From a virus: 32,702 bases of DNA. How positions within the stretch are numbered: the first letter of the stretch is position 1; every line of letters begins with the position of its first letter. The position numbers and the translations under genes were made by a program. The notes below the pieces were generated by a model. It had not been told where the DNA came from. It searched no databases and saw only the letters and a list, made by a program, of their open reading frames with translations. Positions 6,617 through 16,055 of the stretch are shown piece by piece. Location: the IMG/VR virus record IMGVR_UViG_3300035698_002198, positions 1 to 32,702 of that record. One strand, written 5' to 3'.

Positions 6617-8440
6617 ATGTCTAAACAAAAATTATCAGATGATGAACAGAAATGGTTTATTGATACTTTAAGAAATCCAGCAGATTGGACAGAAAAGTTC
6701 TTAAAGAATCCTACTAACCCACAAGAGAATATTACGTTACGATCGTATCAACGTGAGGTATTAGAAGCTTCTCCTATAAATAAAAATATGTCATTACTAC
6801 AAGGTCGTAGAACAGGTAAATCTGTAGTACTTTGTGCAGACGCATTATGGACAGCTACTGCTCAACCATTGGTAAAACTATACGACGAGCAAGGATCAAG
6901 ACAAGTACCGCAAAACATACTAATATTGACGCCTATGGATTCTCAGATAAAGATGTTATTCGATACAATATTACAATTAGCCGCTGACTCACCATTCATT
7001 CAAAACAATATTACTAAGATAAGAAGATCTGACGTAAGTGAAATTCACTTTAGTAATGGTTCAGTAATTAAAGGTATGACTATTGGTATTTCTTCTGCAA
7101 ACAAAGGTACATCTGTACGTGGATTAAGTGCAGATTATTTATTAATAGATGAGATGGATTATATACCTAGAGATATAATGGAACAAAGTATATTACCTAT
7201 TGCTTCTACAAATAGAGACAGTAGGATGAGAATATCTTCTACTCCTACTGGAAAACGTGATTTATTTTATGAGTATAATACAAATAAAAGTCTCGGTTGG
7301 TGGAATATTAAAGTTCCTTCTTGGCATCCAGATAATCCTTCTTGGATATCTATTAAGGAATGTGAAGATAACGGTAGACCTCTTCATGAGAGTACGGAGT
7401 ATCAGTATAAATCAGTTATGGATTCTAATTCATACCAACGTGAGTTTGGTGCTGAATTCGGAGAAGAAATAAAAGGCGTATATAAAAATGATCTATTAAA
7501 CAAATCATTGGTTAAATATTGTAATAATTATGATATGGCAGATCCAGATTTATTTGATCCAGGATTTCCACAGGTAAATGGTAATAAATATATTATTGGT
7601 GTCGATTGGAATAGTTATGTAAATGGTGGTCAAATTGTAGTATTAGAATTATGCTTAGAAAAAACCATTGTACAATACTTCGACGATGAAACTAATCAAG
7701 AAGTTACTATTGATTTTACTAATAAGTTTAGATTATTTTATAGAAAAGGTGTGAAGATAGAAGACGGAACGCAGCGTGCAACAAGAGCAGAAATAATAAG
7801 AATAATGACTCAATATAGAATCGATCATATGTATGTTGATTATGGTTACGGAGATACTAATATTGAGGAGTTAACTGAATATGGTAGATTACATCCTGAA
7901 TTAGGAATCGCACAAAAATTACATGTAATAGATTCTGGATCTAATATAGAACATTATGATGTGGTGTTACAGAAAACTGTAAAGAAAAGAGCAAAGTCAT
8001 TAATGATAACTACTGGTGTAGTTGCATTAGAAGAAGGTAGAATAATATTACCTATAGAAGAAGATACTAAACCTAGATTAGTTTCACAGATGAGAAGTTA
8101 CAATATTAAGAAAGTAACTGTAAAAGGAGACTATACATATGAAGGTGAAGATCATATACTTGATGCATTTAATTTAGCAATGTGGGGATTTAATCATCAA
8201 TATAGTACGTTCCTTACTACAAAATATGAACATAGAATAAAATTTATGGAAAATAATGCATTATCTGCTGCTCCTATGAGAAAACAGAGTGTAGAATCAC
8301 CTATACTAAAATCAACGATTACTAATATAAAAGATCCTGATGCTCCTGCTTCATACTCATTGCCAAGAATTGGTGGAAAAGTATTAGGTAAAACAAGAGG
8401 ATCAAGTTCATTTGGAACAACATTTAGGAGAACATTTTAA
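6617..8440 (+). CDS. terL: Terminase large subunit
   Basis: This is the motor ATPase and nuclease that cuts concatemeric phage DNA and pumps it through the portal. The ATPase domain shows Walker A GRRTGKS (63-69), Walker B YLLIDE (174-179) and coupling motif SSTPTGK (207-213). The RNase-H-like nuclease domain shows IIGVDWN (Asp330), HMYVDYGYGD (Asp408) and EDHILDAFNLAMWG (Asp516), a complete acidic triad. At 607 residues it has the usual length. The N-terminus carries an adenine-binding-type LRSYQREVLE (41-50). No clear ribosome site precedes the ATG. Its stop overlaps the next start (TAATG). No small terminase is evident next to it; the four-cysteine protein at 3203 is one candidate. Confidence 0.96.
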   Translation: MSKQKLSDDEQKWFIDTLRNPADWTEKFLKNPTNPQENITLRSYQREVLEASPINKNMSLLQGRRTGKSVVLCADALWTATAQPLVKLYDEQGSRQVPQNILILTPMDSQIKMLFDTILQLAADSPFIQNNITKIRRSDVSEIHFSNGSVIKGMTIGISSANKGTSVRGLSADYLLIDEMDYIPRDIMEQSILPIASTNRDSRMRISSTPTGKRDLFYEYNTNKSLGWWNIKVPSWHPDNPSWISIKECEDNGRPLHESTEYQYKSVMDSNSYQREFGAEFGEEIKGVYKNDLLNKSLVKYCNNYDMADPDLFDPGFPQVNGNKYIIGVDWNSYVNGGQIVVLELCLEKTIVQYFDDETNQEVTIDFTNKFRLFYRKGVKIEDGTQRATRAEIIRIMTQYRIDHMYVDYGYGDTNIEELTEYGRLHPELGIAQKLHVIDSGSNIEHYDVVLQKTVKKRAKSLMITTGVVALEEGRIILPIEEDTKPRLVSQMRSYNIKKVTVKGDYTYEGEDHILDAFNLAMWGFNHQYSTFLTTKYEHRIKFMENNALSAAPMRKQSVESPILKSTITNIKDPDAPASYSLPRIGGKVLGKTRGSSSFGTTFRRTF

Positions 8441-9789
8441 TGTCTAGTAATAATAAAAAACCGACAGATATCGAAGGGTTAGCTGGAGAAGAGTTAACTG
8501 ATGAATTATTACAGCAATTGATAACTGAAGGTAGAGTTAGTTTTCCATTTAAGAAAACTAAAACAACAACAATATCTTCACCAGAGGATAAAACACATGA
8601 CACTGTTGCAGATGAAAGAAAGAAATTATTTGACTCTGTAAAAGAGAACGAAGAATACGTAAAACAATTAGAAGATATGCGTGATGACATGTTGAAAGAC
8701 ATGAAGATAAAACCTCGTAATAAACGTATAGCAGATGCAGCAAAAAAATTAGGTTCTACAGATGGCACAATTACTAAAGATGTATTAGACACTGCTGAAG
8801 CGTTATTAGATCCTATGGCGATGGAAGTTGCAACTACTGGAATAAGTTCTCCATTAGCAGCACTTACAGGAAACGGTAAAGTAAGTGGTGATTTTCTAAA
8901 TTGTAATGACGCAACTAAGGGAATGATGGATAGTTGGAATTTGGCAGTAAATAATAATCCTAAAAATCCAACAATAGCTGACATACAAAATAAGGCACAA
9001 GAGGACGTAGTTCAAGATACTAAAGATGCATTCAAAGAGAAAATGAAAGAAATGGCCCTGATGCTACTTCAAATGTTATGGTGGGAAATGATATGGGTAA
9101 GAGTAGTTATATTTACATTAGAGATTGTAGAAAAAATAATAGCTGTACCTATTGATATATGGGCATTGATTTTTAGACTATGGCCAAAAAAACCCACTAA
9201 AGAAAACTTTTATCAATATGGACCAGTACATAGATTATTAAATAAATTAAGAATTATATTATTATGCGTTGTTCCACCTAAAGCATTTAAACAATATAAT
9301 CCAGATCCTGAAGTTCAAATATGGAATAAGCATAAAAAACAATTCCAACCACTTCCTAAATTTTGTAAATCGAGTAATCTAGTAACAGAGTGTCCTAAAA
9401 ATGCACTAGGTGAACCAGATGTAGTAGATCCTACACCAGGATTTGACGGTGAATCAATGGGTACTAGTATGGGTGATTTTGATTATGCTGAGGAACAGAC
9501 ACAAAGTGGATTATCGTTCCCAGAAGTAAAAGCATACTTTGATACAGAGGACCCTATTGATTGTGTACCTTCAAATTTCGCAAACTTATTTAAACAAAGA
9601 GATTTAAAAGGACCAGGAATAACTCCAGCTTGTGCCGAAGCAGCACAAGAAATATTAGAAGAGGTATATTCTGCATCTGTTATTGCTGGTAATAATATAC
9701 GTACTGACCCTGAAGAGAATTCATCAATATTTAATGCTGCAGTAAGTGGAGATATTAAAGCCGCAGCAGCAGGAGACGGAGGACTATAA
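8440..9789 (+). CDS. Hypothetical virion-type protein with hydrophobic helices (449 aa)
   Basis: Unknown. Residues 1-200 are hydrophilic and helical with a Lys/Glu-rich coiled-coil-like part (about 55-105). A long hydrophobic block at 205-248 contains MALMLLQMLWWEMIWVRVVI and AVPIDIWALIFRLW, enough for two membrane-type helices, and a third hydrophobic run lies at 270-280 (RIILLCVVPP). The C-terminal third is acidic, Pro- and Asp-rich with several cysteines. No family is recognised. It lies between terminase and portal with one-base overlaps on both sides, so it is made with the head proteins. The gene at 10033 has a similar build. Membrane or DNA-ejection functions are possible but unproven. 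Confidence 0.65.
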   Translation: MSSNNKKPTDIEGLAGEELTDELLQQLITEGRVSFPFKKTKTTTISSPEDKTHDTVADERKKLFDSVKENEEYVKQLEDMRDDMLKDMKIKPRNKRIADAAKKLGSTDGTITKDVLDTAEALLDPMAMEVATTGISSPLAALTGNGKVSGDFLNCNDATKGMMDSWNLAVNNNPKNPTIADIQNKAQEDVVQDTKDAFKEKMKEMALMLLQMLWWEMIWVRVVIFTLEIVEKIIAVPIDIWALIFRLWPKKPTKENFYQYGPVHRLLNKLRIILLCVVPPKAFKQYNPDPEVQIWNKHKKQFQPLPKFCKSSNLVTECPKNALGEPDVVDPTPGFDGESMGTSMGDFDYAEEQTQSGLSFPEVKAYFDTEDPIDCVPSNFANLFKQRDLKGPGITPACAEAAQEILEEVYSASVIAGNNIRTDPEENSSIFNAAVSGDIKAAAAGDGGL

Positions 9790-10049
9790 TGTCAAATGAT
9801 CAAAATAATAAACACGGATTTATATCCGCTGCGTATCTTTTAAATAGAGCTATTAAAGAAATGAGAGATCATGTAGAATATGAGAAATTTCTATGTAGAA
9901 CTATTGAAGATAATGAAACAACGAGAAACTTTCAAAAAAACACACAAGAATTAGATGAATCTAAGTATAGAGTATTATATGATAATGAAGCTGTTAACAA
10001 ACATACCGCTAAAGGTAAAAAGGAAGCACTAAATGGCAGAAACCAATAA
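9789..10049 (+). CDS. Small hypothetical protein (86 aa)
   Basis: Unknown, highly charged and probably helical (LLNRAIKEMRDHVEYEKFLC near the N-terminus). GGAGG nine bases upstream is a good ribosome site, and the ATG overlaps the previous stop. Its end overlaps the next gene by 17 bases, so the three genes at 8440, 9789 and 10033 form one coupled set between terminase and portal. It might be a small partner or chaperone of the large hydrophobic proteins on either side, judged only by position. Confidence 0.68.
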   Translation: MSNDQNNKHGFISAAYLLNRAIKEMRDHVEYEKFLCRTIEDNETTRNFQKNTQELDESKYRVLYDNEAVNKHTAKGKKEALNGRNQ

Positions 10050-11334
10050 AAATCCTGAACAAGCAGTAATTGAAGGTATATCTGGTGCTATAGATGATAC
10101 TATGGGACATACTTCGTTTTCTGGTATAGGAAATGTTGTAGCGTTAGTTAATAAGGTAGATGCTCAAGGTATGTTAAGAAAACTTACTGATGAAGTAGAT
10201 AATGTAGTATTTAAAAACTTAGCAAAAGACATGTTAGGAATGTTAAGTTCGTTTTATGGATCAGAAGAAGTAATGTGTTGTCTTATAAAAAATATAATAA
10301 TGGCGGCTGGAGCAGGAAAAAGTATAGAAACCTGGAAAGCAAATATACGTGAGTGGAAAGAAGAACAGCGTAGAAAACGGGATGAGCTTGGTGAGGATTT
10401 AGGGAATGAAGAACAATCATTTGATATTGAAGATGATTATAAAATATCTGTAATGGATTTAGCATTTGTTAAAATAATAGATGAAACGATATTCGTCGTT
10501 GATGCAATTATTATGTTTTTACAATTAGAAATAAAAAATTTTACATTTCCTATTCTAGATATAGCTAAATTATTGGCAGATACTGTAGTAGGTATGATAA
10601 TTATAGCTATGCAAGAAATAGTATTTACCTTGAGAGATTCTGCAATTGCGTGGGTAATAGATTCCTTAGAAAAAGCAACAGTTGACGCAGAATGGCTTAA
10701 GTGTTTTCAATTCAAAGATTTCATTCAAATATTAAAGAAGTATATACATGATTATGGTATGTTAGATAAACTGTTTGGAATGATAACTGGTAATATTGGA
10801 GCTAAATCTAAAAAATTTAAAGATCTACATAGTAAAGGTTTAGAAAAAGTTAGAGTATTAGAATTTTTAAAAAGTCTAAGAGGTATTTTAGTTCAAATAA
10901 AGAATGCCGCGATAAGTTGGGAATTTTGTGTAGGTCTTGAATTCGGAGAAGATAATCTAGCTAGTGAAAATAGTGATGCACAAAATAATATTAAATCATT
11001 TTTCGAAGATCCTGACTTTGGTAAATTAAATCCTAATAGTAAAACAGATAATAATTTAGCTTTTGGGGACGATGATACTATACTACGTAATACAGATAAT
11101 GCTAATCTTAATGATTTATTTGGTGGAGCTGATGATACACAGATCCCTAGTGATCAAGAAGTTAATGCTTTTTTACAAAATAGAATGGGAATGTCTAAAC
11201 AAATGGCAGATCAATTGACTGGATTTTTACCTTCTACTAATGAAAATCGTAGTAATACAAATGATTGTGGATATACATTAAGTAATGATGATGTACAGAA
11301 AGCAATTAAACGAGCTATAAATGGTGGAATATAA
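10033..11334 (+). CDS. Hypothetical virion-type protein with long hydrophobic region (433 aa)
   Basis: Unknown. Residues 1-100 are helical with hydrophobic patches (NVVALVNKV, CCLIKNIIMAAGAG). A charged linker (100-135) is followed by a long, strongly hydrophobic to amphipathic helical block at 138-211 (ETIFVVDAIIMFLQLEI, ADTVVGMIIIAMQEIVFTL). The C-terminal third is Asn- and Asp-rich and probably disordered until a final helical segment. The layout parallels the gene at 8440. AAGGA lies eight bases before the ATG. The portal gene starts two bases after the stop. Position suggests a head-associated or ejected protein; no motif confirms this. Confidence 0.66.
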   Translation: MAETNKNPEQAVIEGISGAIDDTMGHTSFSGIGNVVALVNKVDAQGMLRKLTDEVDNVVFKNLAKDMLGMLSSFYGSEEVMCCLIKNIIMAAGAGKSIETWKANIREWKEEQRRKRDELGEDLGNEEQSFDIEDDYKISVMDLAFVKIIDETIFVVDAIIMFLQLEIKNFTFPILDIAKLLADTVVGMIIIAMQEIVFTLRDSAIAWVIDSLEKATVDAEWLKCFQFKDFIQILKKYIHDYGMLDKLFGMITGNIGAKSKKFKDLHSKGLEKVRVLEFLKSLRGILVQIKNAAISWEFCVGLEFGEDNLASENSDAQNNIKSFFEDPDFGKLNPNSKTDNNLAFGDDDTILRNTDNANLNDLFGGADDTQIPSDQEVNAFLQNRMGMSKQMADQLTGFLPSTNENRSNTNDCGYTLSNDDVQKAIKRAINGGI

Positions 11335-11336
11335 GA

Positions 11337-13427
11337 ATGAATATTTTTAATATATTTAAAGCACATAAGATAGAAGCAGAAACTAATACTAAATTAAGTA
11401 TTACTGGAAATGAAATAGCAGATGCGTCTAAGACTAAAGACCCAGGGCTATTATATAGTAAGCCTAGATATACAAGTTATAAACAGCATACTAAACAACC
11501 TTCTAGTGTTCAATTCTATAGCAACGAATATGATTTAAACACTATTGCGAATGCTGTACAACTAGATGGATATCTAAATAGATCAGTAAATATATTTGTT
11601 GAACAGATATTAAAGAATGATTTTACCATTATTTCTAAGAAAGATAACGTTCAAAAGTATGTAAATTCTAGAATTAAAGAAATAGAATTAATGACTAACG
11701 TTAAGATGTATGATATTATTGACACTGTATCTAGACAATTAGTAACATACGCTAACGCGTACATTATTAAAGTTAGAAAAGATGCATCTAAATTTGGTAA
11801 AAAGTATAAAGTATATAATAAAATATTAAATCCTATCGTAGGAATATTTACTGCAGATGCAACAACTATGCAAATAGGTGTAAACAATGCTGGAAAAGTA
11901 ACACATTATAAACAATGTATAAATGGAGAAGAACGAATATATAGTGTAGATGATGTAATTCATCTGACATATAATAAAACTCCTGGAACATTGACCGGTA
12001 TGTCTAACATAAATATGGTATTAGATGATGTTCGTGCTCTACGTAAATTAGAAGAAGAGATAGAAATATTAGGATATCAATACGCAATACCTCTATACTT
12101 ATATAAAGTAGGAACAGATAATCATCCTGCAGCACCCGGGGAAGTAGATGCGGTAAGTAACACAGTAAACAATATGCCTACTTATGGAATAATGGTTACA
12201 CCACATACACATTCAATGGAAGCAGTTTCTAGTAATGGTGATAATTTAAACATAATGGAATATGTATCTCACTTTAAAAGTAGAGCATTTAGTGGACTCG
12301 GTGTATCTCCTATTGCAATGGGTGACGCATCTTCTGGCAATAGAAATACCAGTGAAGTATTAGATTTCACAATGCAAGCAATAACGAAGTCATATCAAAG
12401 CATAATTAAAAACAAGTTAGAGTTGGAATTATTAAACGAAATATTATTAGATGGTGGATTTAGTCTACAACGACTTAGTGCTGAGTTAGCATTTCCTGAA
12501 ATTGACCTTGAGTCACAAATCAAAAAAGAAACACATGTGTTACAAAAGTATCAAAGTAATCTTATTACTAGAACAGAAGCAAGATTAGAAGCAGATTATG
12601 AAGTTAAAATAGATGAGAATGATACTTATTTAAATACAGTACAGGTACCATTAATAGAAGCAGAAGCTGAAGTTCAAAAAGATACACAATTAGCTCTTGT
12701 TAAAGAACAAAGTAAGGCAGCCTTAAAATTACAAGCAGCTGCGATTAAACCTACATCAGGATCTACTTCCGGATCAGCAACTAAAGTAGGTACCGGTAGA
12801 TCAAAAAGCACAAGTACTAAATCAAAGAAAACACAATCAGCATCTACAAATAAAGTAGCAGCAAATAGTAAACCTACAAATCAACACGGTACATCTTTAG
12901 GAAGACCTAAGATAAAGAAAGACTTCCAAGACAATATTACAACACAAGTTAACAGCTTAGGTAATATACTATTAATAGATAACGCGTTCGAATCTCAGTT
13001 AAATAGAGATACATTTAAAACAAGCATAAATGATAAGTTGAGAAGTGAGATAATTACTTACGTAAATGATTGCAATGATGTAGTATCTAAATATTATCAT
13101 GTTGACAAGATTGCTATAAATATTGATGAAATAGTTAATTATTATAGTATTAGTATTAATGAAAAGATAGATAGATTAAAAAATATAAAAGACAATGAGC
13201 ACTCTAATAGTAAAATACAGTATACTATTAATAGTATTATTGATAAATTATTAGATACTGATAAACTCGATAACTATTTGAAAGCTAAAATTTTAAAAGA
13301 TCTTAGTAAAGAAGTTAAGATTGACTCAGCTGAATGTAATTTACATTCAGATACAATTGTAGATAAAGTGACAATTGATAAAGTGCCTCCTCTAGTATAT
13401 GGTTGCACTTGTAAAATAGAAGGTTAA
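11337..13427 (+). CDS. Portal protein with long C-terminal extension
   Basis: The portal is a dodecameric ring at one head vertex that takes DNA in and joins the tail. The first 460 residues read as a portal: LDGYLNRSVNIFVEQIL (77-93), the YANAYIIKVRKD wing strand, VDDVIHLTYNKTPGTLTGMS with the GLS-like turn, a long ALRKLEEEIE helix, and RAFSGLGVSPIAMGDASSGN. Residues 460-525 are a low-complexity Ser/Thr/Lys linker. Residues 526-696 form a helical extra domain ending in KVPPLVYGCTCKIEG. That ending resembles the PP...C.C close of MuF/SPP1-gp7-type head morphogenesis domains, so a portal-MuF-like fusion is possible. At 696 residues it is longer than most portals. It directly precedes the protease/scaffold gene, the usual head order. 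Confidence 0.88.
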   Translation: MNIFNIFKAHKIEAETNTKLSITGNEIADASKTKDPGLLYSKPRYTSYKQHTKQPSSVQFYSNEYDLNTIANAVQLDGYLNRSVNIFVEQILKNDFTIISKKDNVQKYVNSRIKEIELMTNVKMYDIIDTVSRQLVTYANAYIIKVRKDASKFGKKYKVYNKILNPIVGIFTADATTMQIGVNNAGKVTHYKQCINGEERIYSVDDVIHLTYNKTPGTLTGMSNINMVLDDVRALRKLEEEIEILGYQYAIPLYLYKVGTDNHPAAPGEVDAVSNTVNNMPTYGIMVTPHTHSMEAVSSNGDNLNIMEYVSHFKSRAFSGLGVSPIAMGDASSGNRNTSEVLDFTMQAITKSYQSIIKNKLELELLNEILLDGGFSLQRLSAELAFPEIDLESQIKKETHVLQKYQSNLITRTEARLEADYEVKIDENDTYLNTVQVPLIEAEAEVQKDTQLALVKEQSKAALKLQAAAIKPTSGSTSGSATKVGTGRSKSTSTKSKKTQSASTNKVAANSKPTNQHGTSLGRPKIKKDFQDNITTQVNSLGNILLIDNAFESQLNRDTFKTSINDKLRSEIITYVNDCNDVVSKYYHVDKIAINIDEIVNYYSISINEKIDRLKNIKDNEHSNSKIQYTINSIIDKLLDTDKLDNYLKAKILKDLSKEVKIDSAECNLHSDTIVDKVTIDKVPPLVYGCTCKIEG

Positions 13428-13432
13428 TAACA

Positions 13433-14947
13433 ATGAATTTTAATAACATCGATAATATTGTACGACGTATTGACTCTATAGATGTTACAATTTCAGCAAC
13501 TCATCTTAATTATGTAAATGGTAATTCGTTACTGTATACAACAGATGCGGCTCTTGCCGGTGCTAATAGTTGGATCGAACCTTTCGGTAGACCTCAATTG
13601 TTACACCATGATTCCAATACAGATCCTGTAGGAAGAATTGTTAGTTATGATGTTAAATCTCAGACTGATGATCTTAATGAACCTCAAGACTTTGTAGAAG
13701 TTGTAAGTAGAATTACAGATAAGAATGCTATAGAAAAAGTATTAAAAGGATTATATTTCACTTGTTCTGTTGGTAGTAGTACCACCAAAGTAAGATGTAG
13801 TATATGTAACCAAGTGTTAACTGAGGATGGTCTTTGTGAGCACGAAAAAGGATCTTTTACAGATGAAGGCGACCAAGTTTACTGGATTATTGATGAAATT
13901 CAATATAAAGAAAACTCGTTCGTAAATAATCCTGCAGATCCTTATTCACGAATAACGTTTATTGACATTGGTCAAGGACGTATTCCATATAAAGAATTCC
14001 TGGATCACAGGGAGACTTTAATCAACGAATTAGTTATGGAGGACAATGTGCCAAAACTAAACAAAGAAGCTAGAGAAAAACTTACCGATAGTGCTTTTTG
14101 TGGACCAGATAAAAGTTTTCCTGCTCATGATAAAGAACATGTGATTGCAGGATTAGATCTGTTGAAAAATACAGATGAACTTGATAGTGAAACAAAAGCT
14201 AAAGTAAAAGCTACTCTATATAGAAAAGGTAAAAGGTATGAAGTAATTCCTACTGAGGATGAACTTAAAGAAACTCCTAATCTCCTTACATTCCGTATAG
14301 ATGATGAATTTACAGCAGAGGAAGTTAAATCATTACGGGATTTTTTCGAGAAGAATCCTGAAGCTGATCTACCAATTTTGGAAGATCAAGAACCTGAATC
14401 TGATAATACAGATGAAGATGAAATTAACATTATTGAAGATTTTGAAACAGTAAAGACTAAACCTAAAAAAGAAGTCATCGCATTTACTGACAAAATAATT
14501 AGTAATTTTGATATACAGTTGAAAGATAAAGAAAGCGAAGTGACTAACCTTACTGACGAAATTGATAAATTTAAATCAACAATTTCTGAAAAAGATAGTA
14601 TACTAAATAGTAAAGAAGATGAAATATCTAAATTACTAGATGATAACGCTAAACTTGACGTATCATATAAACAAGTAATAATAGACAACATTGTAGATCT
14701 TACGCTCGCTAGCGATAGCAATATTAAGAGGGAAGATGTTGAAACAAAATATATCGGTAGACAAATGGACAGTTTGATCGATACTATTAATGATCTTAGA
14801 AATGAGATTACTAATAAAGATGGTGAAGAAAAAGTGGAAAATCCTACTTTGACAGAAACACCAAACACAGAAAATAAAGATAAAGAAGAAGAAACACCTG
14901 AAGTACCAGAGGGATCCGATTCGAAATTTAATGTTTTCTATAAATAA
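13433..14947 (+). CDS. Prohead protease fused to scaffold-like domain
   Basis: It likely processes prohead proteins during capsid maturation and also acts as an internal scaffold. Residues 30-175 match the prohead protease fold: LLHHDSNTDPVGRIVSYD (57-74, catalytic His58 or His59) and FTCSVGSS (109-116, nucleophile Ser112), followed by FVNNPADPYSRI (163-174). A small zinc knuckle, CSIC...LCEH (Cys122, Cys125, Cys135, His137), sits just after the serine. Residues 208-270 (AFCGPDKSFPAHDKEHVIAG and a following helix) match the DUF6582-type domain seen in phage proteins. Residues about 345-465 are a charged coiled coil like a scaffold, and the tail is acidic. At 504 residues it is far longer than a protease alone. 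AGAAGG precedes the start. Confidence 0.88.
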   Translation: MNFNNIDNIVRRIDSIDVTISATHLNYVNGNSLLYTTDAALAGANSWIEPFGRPQLLHHDSNTDPVGRIVSYDVKSQTDDLNEPQDFVEVVSRITDKNAIEKVLKGLYFTCSVGSSTTKVRCSICNQVLTEDGLCEHEKGSFTDEGDQVYWIIDEIQYKENSFVNNPADPYSRITFIDIGQGRIPYKEFLDHRETLINELVMEDNVPKLNKEAREKLTDSAFCGPDKSFPAHDKEHVIAGLDLLKNTDELDSETKAKVKATLYRKGKRYEVIPTEDELKETPNLLTFRIDDEFTAEEVKSLRDFFEKNPEADLPILEDQEPESDNTDEDEINIIEDFETVKTKPKKEVIAFTDKIISNFDIQLKDKESEVTNLTDEIDKFKSTISEKDSILNSKEDEISKLLDDNAKLDVSYKQVIIDNIVDLTLASDSNIKREDVETKYIGRQMDSLIDTINDLRNEITNKDGEEKVENPTLTETPNTENKDKEEETPEVPEGSDSKFNVFYK

Positions 14948-14962
14948 CTTGGAGGCTTAAAA

Positions 14963-16036
14963 ATGGCTTTAGATAATTTCAAATTACCATTTGATCAACA
15001 GAATGCACAACAGATGCCTATTCGTAATCGCCCTGATAAATATGCAAAATCTCCTCTAGCAGAACGTTTTCGTTTTGAGGTTTCAGAAGGTGTTAGACCA
15101 GCTGAATACTTTGGAGTATATAAATATCTTCCTGCATTACAGAAAGACATTACTACTGAAGACTATGTAGTAATTCCTAAAGGTCGTATTGTAAGTGCGG
15201 TATCAACTGAACAAGCAATACCTGTAAGCGGTATCGTATATCCAGCTAACTCTGGTGAAATTCCATCATTCGTAAGTCAAACTACTGGTAATACAGTAGA
15301 TCGCTCTATCGATGGATCATACTTTGGTTATGACGACTATATGACAAATCTCATTGTTCCCGCTAACGGCGGAGCAGTAAATTCAGGATTCTACTCATCT
15401 CTTGATGTAGATGCTGACACACTTAAAGCTGATGGCACAATTGCTGCTGCAGCTGATTCATTTGTACTTCCTGCTAATAAACCAGTAGGTGTTGCATTTC
15501 ATGACTGGTATCAAGATATCAGAGGTAAATACATTAACTATCGCATGTGGCCAGATGGCGGACACGTATTATGTGATTGGTATGTAGAAGTTCCATATGT
15601 TAAAGCTGAAACTGGCGACCTAGCTCCTAGAGTTGTTGCTGGAGATAACGCAACTGTAACTGCTGCTAAAGGTATTGTAAATAACAAATTTGCATACATG
15701 CAAGTTGTTGCTGCAGATGCATTCGAACCTGGTTCACTTATTGCATCAGATTTAACAGGTAACTATAAAATCCAAGACGATACTAAAACAGCTCAAACTG
15801 TTGGTAAACTCTTAGGTATCGACAACAGATTCCCTAAAGCAATGTTGGATGAAGTGCAGACTTATCCTGGCTCTCGTATGCCTGGTACACAGACTGCTGG
15901 ACTTCCATCTTTCTTATTCGAATTTGTTAACGCGTGTGAAACTCTTAAGAGTGATGCACCTACTATAGAGGAAACGATCAATTTAGTTCGTGCCGGAACC
16001 TATGGTATTGCTAGAATTCAACTTTCTGTAGCATAA
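14963..16036 (+). CDS. Probable capsid decoration / head structural protein
   Basis: The protein is rich in Gly, Ala, Val and Asp with many short strands and few long helices (VPANGGAVNSGFYSS, VVAGDNATVTAAKG), as expected of an abundant beta-rich virion protein. It lies between the protease/scaffold and major capsid genes, the usual place for a head decoration or stabilisation protein. TGGAGG ten bases before the ATG is a strong ribosome site, and codon use looks richer in C-ending and GC codons (GCT, GGT, CGT, ATC) than in neighbouring unknown genes, consistent with high expression. I do not recognise the family, so the decoration role comes from position and composition. At 357 residues it is large for a simple decoration protein. 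Confidence 0.68.
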   Translation: MALDNFKLPFDQQNAQQMPIRNRPDKYAKSPLAERFRFEVSEGVRPAEYFGVYKYLPALQKDITTEDYVVIPKGRIVSAVSTEQAIPVSGIVYPANSGEIPSFVSQTTGNTVDRSIDGSYFGYDDYMTNLIVPANGGAVNSGFYSSLDVDADTLKADGTIAAAADSFVLPANKPVGVAFHDWYQDIRGKYINYRMWPDGGHVLCDWYVEVPYVKAETGDLAPRVVAGDNATVTAAKGIVNNKFAYMQVVAADAFEPGSLIASDLTGNYKIQDDTKTAQTVGKLLGIDNRFPKAMLDEVQTYPGSRMPGTQTAGLPSFLFEFVNACETLKSDAPTIEETINLVRAGTYGIARIQLSVA

Positions 16037-16055
16037 TTAAAAGGAGATTAAAATA

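Noticed and set aside
8424-8984. 186-codon open frame on the - strand opposite the gene at 8440
   Set aside because: It is Ser/Phe/Leu-rich, the mirror of Lys/Glu/Asn-rich coding on the other strand, has no ribosome site and lies fully over a coupled + strand gene.
14386-14868. 160-codon open frame on the - strand
   Set aside because: Its Ser/Leu/Ile-rich composition is the antisense of the charged coiled coil in the protease/scaffold gene; no supporting signal.
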